This document shows positions 46,043-56,657 of a DNA stretch of 64,000 nt, piece by piece (position 1 is the stretch's first letter; each line of letters opens with the position of its first letter). The position numbers were made by a program, and so were the translations under genes. This DNA comes from Triglochin maritima (taxonomy: Eukaryota > Streptophyta > Magnoliopsida > Alismatales > Juncaginaceae). The notes under the pieces are model-generated. The model did not search any database and was not told the DNA's origin. It saw only the letters and a list, made by a program, of their open reading frames with translations. The stretch is from NCBI GenBank assembly GCA_963682175.1, contig OY821775.1, forward strand, positions 29,758,053-29,822,052. The letters are read 5' to 3'.

Positions 46043-47085
46043 ACATCAATCCTTAGATAAACATGGTTTAGGATATAATGATTCATATGTTAAAAAACAT
46101 GTAGTTCATTCTACCTTGAATGGAAAGAATTTTGTTGTAAAACATAGTTCCTCAAGTGTGTGGGCTCCCAAAACCAAAATGTTTTGGTTCTTAAAGCTAA
46201 TATTCAAGGACAAAAGTTGTTTGGGTACCTAAATCTACACTTGTAGGTACTTAAGGGAAGATGGGAGATCGGTAGTGACCGACCAAGCACGAAGAGTCAA
46301 ATATCAAGCCAGTTGAGAGAAGGATGGAACCAACATCGAGGAATAACAATTGGTAACAATCATTCAATCCTCCTATTAAGCATATAAATTTGGTTCCAGT
46401 ATGAAATTGAATGCTTAATTGTCATATCTTTTATCTCATTCATAGATCAATTAGGATAAGCTAAATGTACCTCATTAAGGGGGAGAAAATGAATTTTATG
46501 CGTAATTGATATTTTATTCATTGCATATCTTCAAAGAGGGAGTAAAACATCACATACTTATATGTCCATATTTAATTGATGTTAAAAGGGGAGAAGAAAA
46601 TTGAGCTTAATTGATATATCCTATTCATATTGATAGGGGGAGCTAAATGAATATCTTTTAGATGGGGTAATGAATTGAAAATGAAGGGGAAATAAACTGA
46701 TGACATTAGATGAGTGAAGAAATAGGACATATCATGTTTACATGTATTGATTTTTCGATTGATGTCAAAGGGGGAGAATAAACTTGAAATTAAAATTAAT
46801 TGAACAGAAACTATGCACATGTTTAGGGGGGCATCATATATGTATAGTTTACATCTTAAAATATAGGTTGCCATCATCATAAAGGGGTAGATTGTTGGCT
46901 CCAGTGAAAGCCCGAAGCATCCTTCTCGGATTGTGAGAAGAGTATTCCAAGCTAGGTGAGAGTTGTTCGCTAGCTTGAAGATTGTAAAGGCGATTTCTCC
47001 CGGCCCAGAACAGGAAGCGGATAGTGAAGTCGTGAGTAGAGCTCGAAGTGTCGAGGGGAGCTTTCAAGAACATAGGAAGAAGAAA
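46043..47085 (+). mobile_element. GOC-4: tail and collapsed 3' LTR of a gag-only copia element
   Basis: It begins inside the post-gag linker (SLDKHGLGYNDSYVKKHVVHSTLNGK, then SSSSVWAPKTKM), continues through a non-coding tail with repeated G-runs, and reaches the purine tract AAAGGGGTAGAT at 46881-46892. The LTR starts TGTTGGCT at 46893 but jumps at once to the R-U5 segment (AGTGAAAGCCCGAAGCATCC, CTCGGATTGTGAGAAG). About 1.1 kb of U3 is deleted. It peters out near 47085. Confidence 0.7.
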
Positions 47086-47341
47086 TTTGGGTCCAACACC
47101 AAACACGACCAAGCAAAAACCGACCGGGCAAAGACGCATGTGCTCGACGCGCCACACCTCACGCCACTAAAAAGGAAACTATTTTGAAAAGGAAACTTCT
47201 GTAAAATGAAAATAAACACATATCGCAAGCCAACATACATAAGAATAAACACACAAGCATGAAGCGGAAAATGGACTTTATTATAATATTAGGAAAACGG
47301 GTTTAAAACACCACCCTTAAATAAATTTCGTCCTAGAAATT
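47086..47341. other. unclassified spacer, partly 3' region of the chromovirus
   Basis: The first about 100 bp (CGACGCGCCACACC region) match nothing I recognise. From about 47190 the sequence is AT-rich and could be the untranslated 3' part of the adjacent chromovirus. No coding region is supported. Confidence 0.35.
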
Positions 47342-49292
47342 TGTCATCCCTAACCCTTAACAAATAGTTTCGGATACAAATGTCTCACATCATCCTCACA
47401 CTCCCAAGAGGTCTAACTCATACCATGGTGCTGCAAACTGGCCTTCACCATCGGGATGGTCCGACGCCTCAGCTGCCGCTCAACACGCTCTAGAATCTCC
47501 ATTGTCCGCTCCTCCAACGTCATGTCCCTCTGAATCCTTGGTGGCTCATGCAAAATCACATGCGACGGGTCTCCAACGTACTTCCTTAGCATAGAGATGT
47601 GGTATACATTGTGCATGCCCACAAACTGTGGTAGGAAGGCCACACGATAAGCCACGGCACCAACACGCTCATAGATCTCGAACGGCTCGACATAGATTGG
47701 ACTCAGCTTTCATTTCCGCCAAAACATCATCACGCCCTTTGTAACTGAAACCTTCAAGAAGACATGATCTCCGATCTCAAGCTGCATCTCGTGACACCTC
47801 CGAGCAACATAACTGTTCTGCCAATCTTGAGCTACCACCAATTTACGCCGAATTAGATCCACTCTATTTGCATACAACTACACGATCTCCAGCCCCAACA
47901 ACTATCTCTCTCTAACCTCATTCCAACACACAAGAAAATGACATGGTCGCCTATACAAAGCCTCATAAGGTGCCATGCTGATACTCGTGTGATAGCTGTT
48001 GTTTTATGGGAACTCCACCAACGGCAAATGATCATCGTAGCCCCCTGAAAGTTCAAATGTGCAGGCTCTGAGCACATCCTCCAAGGTCTGAATCATGCGG
48101 GTGGAATGCCATGCTAAACTTCAGCATTGTCCCCAACACCTTATGCAAGTTCTTCTAAAACCTCGAAGTGAAAAAAGGGTCTCAGTCTGAAATGATAGAC
48201 ACCAAGACTCTATGAAGTTTGACTATCACCTAGATGTAGAGCTTCATGAAACACTCCAATGACGTTGTGACTTGAGTCGCCAGAAAATGTGTTGACTTGG
48301 TCAGACAATCCACGATCACCCAAATAGCATCATGCGAATGACTGGTCCTTGTCAATCCGTTGACAAAGTCAATCATCATGTGCTCCCACTTCCACTCTGG
48401 AAGCTTGATTCCTTGTATCGTACAAAATGAACGTTGCTGCTCATTTTAACCTACTGACAAACCAAACACCTCGAAACAAACTCTGCAATGTCCCGCTTCA
48501 TACCCTTCCACCAAATATTCCACTGCAGGTCCTTGTTCATGTTCGTACTAACTGGATGAATGGTGTATCTAGATCCATGAGCTTCACCCATAATCTCCTG
48601 CCTGAATCCATCCACATCCGGAACCCACATGCAATCATGATATTTCAAACCTCCGTCCACTCAGATCTATCAATACTTGTGTTGAGGTCATGCTCTTCTT
48701 CATCTTCTGAAAACCCTCTTCGCACTTCTATGACCACTCAAACTTCATTCCATTCCTGGTCAGTGTCATCAATGGTGCGATGATCTTGGAGAAATCAAGG
48801 ATGAATTGCCGATAATAACATGCGAGTCCAGTAAAACTCCTAATCAGAGCTTCAACCTTCGCAGGGTCCACCATGATGCCTCTAAGTCAACCACAACTTC
48901 AACCTTCGCAGGGTCCACCATGATGCCTCTAAGTCAACCACAGCTTCAACCTTCGCAGGGTCCACCATGATGCCTCTAAGTCAACCACAGCTTCAACCTT
49001 CGCAGGGTCCACCATGATGCCATCCTTCGACACTATATGACGAAGGATAGCCACCTGCTCCAACCAATTTTTTTTGCACTTCGAGAACTTCGTGAATAAC
49101 TTCTCCTTCCTCAGAATCTCCAACACGGTCCTAAGATGCACCTCATGTTGCTCCCTACCCGGAGAATAAATCGGAATATCATCCACGAAGATGATCACAA
49201 ACTGATCTACAAATGACTTGAACGTACGATTCATCAATTGATCTAGAAATGGCTTTTCTGAATATCCTCATCCTTAATCCTCAACTGGGTCG
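47342..49292 (-). pseudogene. Ty3/gypsy chromovirus pol relic (RT, integrase, C-terminus)
   Basis: On the minus strand: QLRIKDEDIQK at the right edge, then an RT piece with LMNRTF and FVDDIPIYS (catalytic FVDD, about 49230-49160), having lost about 20 residues between them. The integrase zinc-binding part ends in DIAEFVSRCLVCQ (48660-48451). A decayed integrase core follows, then the C-terminal block VHNVYHISML-like NVYHISMLRKYVGDPSHV (47655-47413) and ECEDDVRHLYPKLF. That tail is typical of Tekay/Del-like chromoviruses. RNase H is scrambled by a 47-bp repeat. No LTR or primer site is visible. Confidence 0.75.
48850..49021. repeat. 47-bp tandem repeat inside chromovirus pol
   Basis: Copies start at 48850, 48897, 48944 and 48991 (each CTTCAACCTTCGCAGGGTCC), 3.7 copies, almost identical. 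47 is not a multiple of three, so each copy shifts the RT frame. The protein before it (GIMVDPAKVEAV) is a normal RT segment, so this is a local expansion of coding sequence. Confidence 0.9.
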
Positions 49293-49781
49293 TGGGCGAG
49301 CATGTCGGGTGCATGCATGCGTGTGATTTCTTGCGTAGTATGATGCCTTTTGACTTCGTTCTATGATTTCGTAGGTGCATAGATTATTTGTTGATTAAAA
49401 TTGCATGTTGACCTTATGTGTCTCTATTAAGTTTCATTGTTGCCAGTAAGTTACATGTACATGTATGAGTTAGTTGCTGGAATTATGAATCACATCTCAT
49501 GAAATACGACTACTTGAATAGTTTGTAATTAAGCTATGTGCATGATGCTATGCTCCTGAAATGTTTAAATTAGAATTGTCTTGCAGTCTATTCATACATG
49601 GACGACTATCCCTTGTAGTATTTTGATTATATCATTTGATTGAGATTATTCATGTAGTAGTTATCATGTCATCGATATCAGAATTGTATTGCCATTTAGT
49701 GTACATGCATGCCTATTCCTGGTTATCATTTGACTGTATCGCATGTTCTGAAATTAATATTTTGGTCGACAGTATGCCCTT
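49293..49781. other. unclassified AT-rich stretch
   Basis: About 490 bp with no open frame, no recognisable domain and no repeat match I can see within the window. It contains scattered GCATGCATG-type words. It lies between the chromovirus relic and the Athila-like element 2. Confidence 0.4.
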
Positions 49782-51146
49782 TGATTGACATCATTTGATG
49801 CATTCATTTGTGTCTTATATCCATTATCTTGAACCTAAACAATGCTACTTAACGAGTTTTATGTTTTAGTTTTGAGGAATAAACAGGTTTGAGGAGAAGA
49901 AGCATAAAAGAACCTAAAAGTAGGAAAAATGACTAAGTTGTGAGACTTGGGGACTAAGATGGAAGGGAGAAGGACCTGAATATAAGACCAATGGACCAGT
50001 AAGAAAATGAAAATACTTCACACCATCATGAGGAGTCTTTTGGCAATTCGGGTCGGGCCTAAAATCCAACTTAGTCTGGTGCATCAAACATGAATAAAAC
50101 AAACCAGCAAAGCCGAACCAAAATCCAGAGCGGATCCGGACTCTGTCGACCACTAATTGGCAGTTGGGACTGCTGATTGGTGGTCGGGTCTGTTCCGGAT
50201 CCGACATGCTTCAGGCAGAACATGTATTAGGGTGGTTTTTATCTATTTCCGGTGTTGTATTAGTACCACATTGGGGGATTGTCCCTGATTACCTGTTTCT
50301 ATGTCTATAAATAGAACTCTTCACCTTCCATTGTAATCACTACATACTTGGTGACTATTCTTCCTACTTGAAGTGGAGCCTTGGAGCAAATACTAAAGTA
50401 GGAAGATGCTACTTGTATTGTGAGTCTAAATTTAATAAAAGTTTATTTGCTTGTTTCATGTTGCTTGCACACTAGTTTAATTTCATTTCATTAATCTTAG
50501 AAACTTAGTTAATATGTTTTACTTTCTTAGGAAAATCATTTGTGTAATGGGTAGTGAGTAGTTTCATTCCCTTTAGGGGGTGGACTTGATGTTTTATACA
50601 TGCAAAAGAGAATGGAATTAAATGCTTTGTATGAAATGTGTTGATAAACATAAATGTATGCTTACTTGTTTAGGATAGAACTTGTGACTTGATGAGTTTT
50701 TCCACAAATATTAGATACCTCTCACGCTTGTTTAGGTTCTGAAATAACCAACTTGTATGTGTGAATGTTAATCAACTAGGTTAGTAATGGGATTGATAGG
50801 TTTTGCCATAAACATTAGACACTTCCTATACATGAAAATACAACCTACATTTGTGCTTAATGATTGCATTCTTCACCATCTTCTTGCTTGTGTACACTCA
50901 CTCCACCACTCAGGTGTCCCTCTTCCTGATTTGCACTTCCACTTTAGATTCTTTCGATTTAGTTTGCTTCGTTAGTTGTTGTTTTCCTTTACATTTCTTG
51001 TTACTAGTTTAGCACAACTTAGATTAGCATATCGACAAATCTTCTCCCCTTTTTTGCCACTTGATTTCGCTCAAGCCAGAGGCTGCTCACCTCCCTACGG
51101 ACGACCCGTACTTGCCCCGTCTTCACCGACGGTTGTGGACTTGCGG
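49782..51146 (+). repeat. 5' LTR of Athila-like element 2
   Basis: Carries the U3 motif pair GACCACTAATTGGCAG / CTGATTGGTGGTC (50148-50188), a TATA box (TATAAATA, about 50307), and the repeated ..TAGA.ACCTC.CACG / TAGACACTTCCTA motif at about 50695 and 50795. Its last bases are lost, because it passes into RNase H code near 51147. Confidence 0.75.
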
Positions 51147-52550
51147 TCTTGACCCTGAGGGACAAGAAGGGATGCGAGAATGTCGTGACAGATCACCTCT
51201 CTCGCATCCCAGTTTAACTTTCACCGGACCCACCGGTGAACAAGTTCTTCCCATATGAGAACCTTATGGCAATAGCCTCACACCCCTGGTTCGCTGAGAT
51301 TTTGAACTATTTAGCAACCGAGGAGGTGCCAGCTCATTGGACACATAGTGAGAAAGCAAAGTTCAAGTCGTTAGTTAAGCACTTCTATTGGGATATCCCT
51401 ACTTATTTAAGTACTGCACTGAGAAAATCATAAGAAGGTGCATTCCTAACGACGAGATACGGAGCATCTTGTCCTTTTGCCATAAGGAGGCATGTGGTGG
51501 ACACTTTGGTGCCAAGAACTCGCTGCCAAAGTGCTCCAATGTGGTTTTTACTAGCCCACGTTATTGCAAGATGCTTTTGCATTTTGCAAAGCATGCGATA
51601 GGTGCCATTGTGTGGGCCGCATTGGAAGACATGATATGATGCCACTCAATCCTATCTTAGTTGTCAACATCTTTTATGTTTGGGGAATTGACTTCATGGG
51701 TCCTTTCCCCGTGTCCCATGGCCACAACTACATTCTTGTGGCAGTTGATTATGTGTCGAAGTGGGTTGAAGCAATCCCCACACGCACCAACGATCGCAAG
51801 GTTGTGATCAAGTTTCTTAAATAACACATCTTTGCGAGGTTTCAGACACCTCGTTGTTATCATAAGTGGTCGGGGGACACACATTGTGAACCGATCCCTC
51901 GAGGCAGTGTTGAGGAAATATTCCATTACGCATAAGTTGGCCACACCTTATCATCCTCAAACCAGTGGCCAGGTGGAAATTTCCAACTGTCAACTCAAGC
52001 AAATTCTTGAGAGAACGGTTAATGCTTCAAGGAAAGATTGGTCGGTCAAGCTTAATGATGCATTGTGGGCTTTCCGCATTGCATTTAAAACCGACCTTCG
52101 CATGTCCCCCTACTGGCTAGTTTTTGGCAAAGCTTGTCATCTTTTGGTTGAGCTTAAGCACCGGGCATTATGGGCAATCAAACATCTTAATATGAGTCTT
52201 TTTTGTTTCTGGTGCCAATCGCAAGCTAGATCTCAACGAGTTGGAGGAGTTGAGAAATGAAGCGTATGAGAATGCCAAGATCTGCAACTTCCTCACTAAT
52301 ATTTTAGACGACCTCTTGGTCTGAATCAAAACCTTCGCAGTGGGACAAAAGGTCTTGTTGTATAACTCTCACCTCCATTTGTTTCTGGGGAAACTTCGGA
52401 GGGTCTGGGCCCTTTATTGTTTTAATTGTCTCCCCTCACGGGGCGGTTGAGATTCAGAATCCAAGGAATGGGGATGTGTTCAAAGTTAATGGACAACGCT
52501 TCAAACCATACTTGGAAGGCACCACGACAGATGTGGTCAATTGACGTAAT
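51147..52550 (+). pseudogene. Athila-type pol: RNase H end and integrase
   Basis: CENVVTDHLSRIPV marks the end of RNase H. PWFAEILNYLATEEVP and IIRRCIPNDEIRSILSFCH lead into the zinc-binding part (HKEACGGHF...FCKACDRC, read across a frameshift). The catalytic core has [16 protein letters not shown] with the first Asp and [21 protein letters not shown]. The second Asp is lost, reading [20 protein letters not shown] retains the Glu. [25 protein letters not shown] and [12 protein letters not shown] close the protein. Multiple frameshifts. It inserts element DNA into chromosomes in its intact relatives; this copy cannot. Confidence 0.85.
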
Positions 52551-53009
52551 CCATCCCTTCATTTGGTTGTACATTTCTTTGTTAAAAAAGTGAAAAAATG
52601 AAGAAAAGAAAAAAATAGAAGTGCATTTTGGATATTTTCCCTTTTCCTTTGTTAAACACATGTGAGGCCTTGCCCTACCCATTCTCCACCGAACGAAAAA
52701 CATGTTTTGCCCTTTCTCGCTGCCACCACCCGAATCTCATTCCCAGATCTCGCAAACAGACCCCCAATTAGCGGTTTCCTACCGCCAACCAGCGATATGT
52801 GTTGGCGAGTTGCTCTTCTGTCTTCATCGGGTCGTGTGCGTTTGAACCTTCTATCAGTTTCGTTTGGTTGAGAGTTTGTTTGTTGTTGGAGTCGACGTGA
52901 TGTCGTCTCCGACCCTCTTACGCCATGTTCGTCTTCACCACCGCGTGTTCCACCGTTAAAGCTCACCAAGGTAGGTGCAGGTATGGACAACCCACATTTA
53001 ATTCCAGAA
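52551..53009 (+). other. spacer between pol and the 3' ORF, with palindromic motif pair
   Basis: Begins with an A-rich run (GAAGAAAAGAAAAAAATAG). At 52758-52800 it contains CCCCCAATTAGCGG followed by CCGCCAACCAGCG, a decayed version of the U3 motif pair of these LTRs. A 69-codon open frame at 52662-52871 has no recognised domain. Confidence 0.45.
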
Positions 53010-53740
53010 CTCAATTGCCTCCCTGATTTGCGATTTCGGAGAACCCTTCTACGATCGAATTGTAGACAAACGGTGGTATCATTTGTTGTATGAGGGTGAC
53101 GAAACCATATATGTAGAACCTCTTGTACATGAGTTCTTTACTAAACTCGAGTGTGACCAGACCGGACCACTCGAGTTTAGTGTCACTCTCAGAGGGGTGA
53201 AGCTCACCGTGACACCCCAATTCATCTCCGATGCGACTGGGATCCCCTTAGTCGATGATCTCGTGCCCACCTGGGACATTAATGTTTACCGATATATGCT
53301 TTGGCGCGGGGCAACCCATTTCATCGCATGGGGGAATACCTAATGCGCACATCTACTCTAGTGTGCACATTGTAGCCAGGTGGGTGTGTAGGGGCCAAGA
53401 GAGGATCTCCACTTACTACATTTGTCCAACGTTGTTTGACGTTTTACGCTAAGCTTAAAGAAATACACTATTTGTCTACTCTGGTTACCAAATTGTGTGG
53501 CATGTTGGACATCCCAACATTTGAGCACTTGGTGCGGCGCTATGGCACCGACATCGAGGTAGCGAAGATGACCCCGTCATTTTGCCATTGCCCTCCGAAG
53601 GCATGGGTGCCTGATTACATGGAGGAGGATGTTAGAGTCAGTTCCTCAAGCTCATCTGTGAGCTCAGGAACGCTCTTTAACACCGACAATCTGAGATGGT
53701 TGTTGAGTAGCAAAACATCATTTTAGCCAAACAAAACTGG
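53010..53740 (+). pseudogene. Athila-type ORF downstream of pol (Transposase_32-like)
   Basis: WYHLLYEGDETIYVEPLVHE, VTLRGVKLTVTPQFISDATG and, after a frameshift, TLVTKLCGMLDIPTFEHLVRRYG. The plan, an EFF.L-type helix, then RG..(V/L).(V/F)....I....G(I/L)P, fits the 'putative plant transposon protein' family found in Athila elements. Its position after integrase is that of the env-like ORF, but I see no signal peptide or membrane segment. The function of this family is unknown to me. At least two frameshifts; stop at 53340. Confidence 0.6.
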
Positions 53741-54439
53741 AAAATTTATAGGAAATTGTCAGCTCTTGAGAGAGGTGCCTCTTCCGGCAGCTCTGGCTGC
53801 CGTCATTAGTCTGGTACACCCTATCCATACATTGGTGCCATTTTGCCATACATTGAGCACAATTCATGGATTAGGTGTAGGGAGGGGGTTCACGTTTGTC
53901 CATAGTTTGTGCGTCTTTTGTTTTGATTTCATTTTTATTTTATTGCTAGAGTCATGTTAGTATATTGCATTTAATATTGATATATCTGCTTGCCATTATC
54001 CTTGGGTGACTTGTCTTCTTTTGCTTGCCTAGTGCGTTAAAATTTTCACATTTCTTTCAAAATCTTCATGTGTTTCCGAAAGAAAATATTTTGTGGGTTT
54101 TGCATTTGTTTAGCATGTGTAAAATTGTTGAGAGGCAACGTAAAAGGAAAGCTCCCAAAATTTTCTTGAAGATGATGCATTTCGATATCTAGTATACTGG
54201 CTTTAGGTCTTATCGAGTTATAAGGATGCACCCCGGTCTTCCCTCGGGGGCGTGTAATAATAAGGTTTCAGTACTCAAACAAATAAAGAAATCCACCATG
54301 AACCTAGTGAGTCAAATAATTCGTGTATGTTAGTATAAGGAAGTTTGTCGTACTCAAGGGCCCTTAAACTCTTTTTGTGAAACTGTAAGTGTAGGGGTTT
54401 TGGTTCCCATGTAGATAAATAAATAAGTGGTGTTCTCTC
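53741..54439 (+). other. 3' untranslated region of Athila-like element 2, upstream part
   Basis: Matches 5490-5955 of element 1, including TGCTTGCCATTATCCTTGGG, ATGCACCCCGG and AAGTGTAGGGGTTTT. It stops at the GOC-3 insertion; the target duplication CTCTC is 54435-54439. Confidence 0.7.
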
Positions 54440-54815
54440 TGTTGGCTTTTTGTCCTTAATCTATGTTTTGATCATTTAATCAACCTAATCTTAATTATGA
54501 TCATCTAGAGTAGCACACATATTGCATTGCATATATATTGCTTTGTGTTAACCTCTATAGGTGATACAGACTCAAGGAAGAAAGTAAATCAAGTCAAGAC
54601 ATGTAATCAAGCTCTTTTGAAGACATGTATTTTGTATTTCTTTGACTTTTAAGGAACTTTGTGTAATTGAGCATACTTGAGCGAAAAACTACTCAAACAC
54701 ACACTAGGTGCCCTATACAAGTCACACACGAAATTTCACATAATTTGGACTTCAATAGATCACCCAGAGTTAGACCAAAAAACACTAAACCTGGACCCAA
54801 ATTGTCTGCCCACAT

Positions 54816-55308
54816 TCGGTCGTCCGAAACAGACCGTTCAGTCGACCGAGTGATCAATTATTTTGTTAGTGTTTAACTACCTAAGTTCGGTCGACCGTTC
54901 AGACATTTTTGGTCAACCGAGTCCTGAGTATTTTCCGACCGTTTGTTTTGTCGTATATACCCAACAGTCGTATTCGTATTAACCAAAAATACACCAAATA
55001 CATTTCATGTGTTCGATCGACCGAGGACCTTGTTCGGTCGACCGAATTTATGTCTCTTGACAAACCCAAATCTCCTGCCGGAATTCCGTCGACCGTAGAT
55101 CTTGGTTCGGTCGACCAAATAGAACTTTGTTTGTCAACCCCAAACTGCCTTGTGTGAATCGGTCGACCAAACCCTATTCGGTGTTCGATCGATCACTTAA
55201 GTGTACCTAAGTCTTAGCATTGGGCGGTCGACCGTTCCTTAACCGGTCGAGCAAACTGAGTACAAAAATGCTAAACGGTCGACCGAACTGCCCCATCCAG
55301 TCGACCGA
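54816..55308. repeat. CGGTCGACCG palindrome array, GOC-3 5' LTR
   Basis: About fifteen CGGTCGACCG or near copies (CGGTCGACCA, CAGTCGACCG, CGATCGACCG) over 490 bp, most preceded by TT or followed by AA. The 3' LTR has the same set at 58631-59120. Confidence 0.85.
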
Positions 55309-55402
55309 ATTAACTCAGAATTGGGTCCTGCTAGTTTCTATTTTGTGTATCTTACACAAACTCTTACCCAATTAACCCAACAGTTATATTCTCTCTAATG
55401 CT

Positions 55403-55410
55403 TATAAATA
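55403..55410 (+). promoter_or_regulatory. TATA box of GOC-3 5' LTR
   Basis: TATAAATA about 95 bp downstream of the palindrome array; the same box is at 59217-59224 in the 3' LTR. Confidence 0.7.
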
Positions 55411-55942
55411 GAGTTGTAAAACACATTTTAACACAACTCTCCCACACATATTTGACTCATACATTAGGGAGAAGATCCAAACACTCCAAGCCTCAAACCT
55501 TCCACACTTTAGTCATAAATCCAATCTCACTAAAGTGTGCTCGAGTTTAGAGAGTGTTGTTTCACTCAAGATTTCGTTTGTAAAGAAGCAAGGACTTCGG
55601 TGAAAGCCCGAAGTGTTCCTCTGGGATTGTGAGAGAAGAAAGTCAAGCTCACGAGGGTGTTCGTGGAGCTTGTTTTGTAAAAGGCGTTCTCTCCCAGCCC
55701 GGAACGGGGAGTGGATAGTGAAGATGCGAGCGGAGCTCGAATGTCGAGCGGAGTTTGCAAGAGAGGACGGAGGCGGTGGCCGAACCTCTGTAAAAACCCC
55801 TGAGTCCTTTGTGGTTTGCATTATTCCTTCCTTACTTGCTTGTTTGTTTGTTTAAATTCCGCTGCGCATTACTTGATCGATCAAACAAGTGGGTAATTAG
55901 CTTAAAAGTGATTAGAATTAGAGACCCTCATGATCCTACATT

Positions 55943-55954
55943 TGGTATCAGATC
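55943..55954 (+). other. primer-binding site of GOC-3
   Basis: TGGTATCAGATC, one mismatch from the initiator-tRNA-Met site, two bases after the LTR. Confidence 0.85.
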
Positions 55955-55992
55955 CTTGTGAGCTAAATCGCATATTTTATAGTATTTTTAGC

Positions 55993-56642
55993 ATGGCTTC
56001 TACATCATCTAATCACATATAAGGATTATGCACTACTTGACCTCCCTTGCTAAATGGGTCGAATTATGATTATTGGAAGAATATGATGAAAATTTTCCTA
56101 ATTTCTAATGACCTTAAGTATTGGATGTTTCTTCAAAATCCATACACACCCCCAAATGAAGATGAATTAGATTCACTTACAAGACCCAAAATGAAAGAAA
56201 TCGAAAGGAATTCGAAAATCATGAACATCTTGTATTGTGGCCTTAATGAGCGTGAATATAATAGGATTGGGGGTTGTGTAAGTGCATATGAAATATGGCA
56301 TAGACTACAAATGCATCATGGGGGGATAGCAAAACTAAGGAAATCCGCATTATTCTCCTCATGCATAAATATGAGATTTTTTCTATGCAAATCAGTGAAA
56401 ACATAAGCGAAATGAACACTCGCTTCACCAATATTACTAACTCTCTCTTGGTTCTTGGAAGAAGTTTAAATGAAGGAGAGATGACAAGGAAATTCCTCCG
56501 ATTGCTAAGCCACGATTGGGAAGATAAGGTGGTCGCAATTGAAGAAGCACACGACCTTTCCCAACTCAAGATAGAGGAATTAATTGGAAACTTGATGTCA
56601 TATGAACTTCAAATTAACCATCTAAAGGAGAAGGAAGCATAA
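55993..56642 (+). pseudogene. copia gag core (UBN2-type), GOC-3
   Basis: The ATG at 55993 (MASTSSNHI) is followed by two in-frame stops before the gag core. The core then reads LLNGSNYDYWKNMMKIFL, YWMFLQNP, ILYCGLNEREYNRIGG and AYEIWHRLQMHHGG, with a frameshift near 56330. The second part (56361-56642) has MQISENISEMNTRF, RKFLRLL, DWEDKVVAIEEA and LIGNLMSYELQI, the classic C-terminal half of this gag class. The stop at 56640-56642 separates it from the next open block. Confidence 0.8.
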
Positions 56643-56657
56643 AAGAACAAACCTACC

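Larger units (their letters stand above)
54440..55940 (+). repeat. 5' LTR of GOC-3
   Basis: 1501 bp, TGTTGGC...CCTACA. U3 has the palindrome array (54816-55308), then a TATA box at 55403-55410. R-U5 includes CTCTGGGATTGTGAGAGAAG and GCCCGGAACGGGGAGTGG. Confidence 0.9.
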
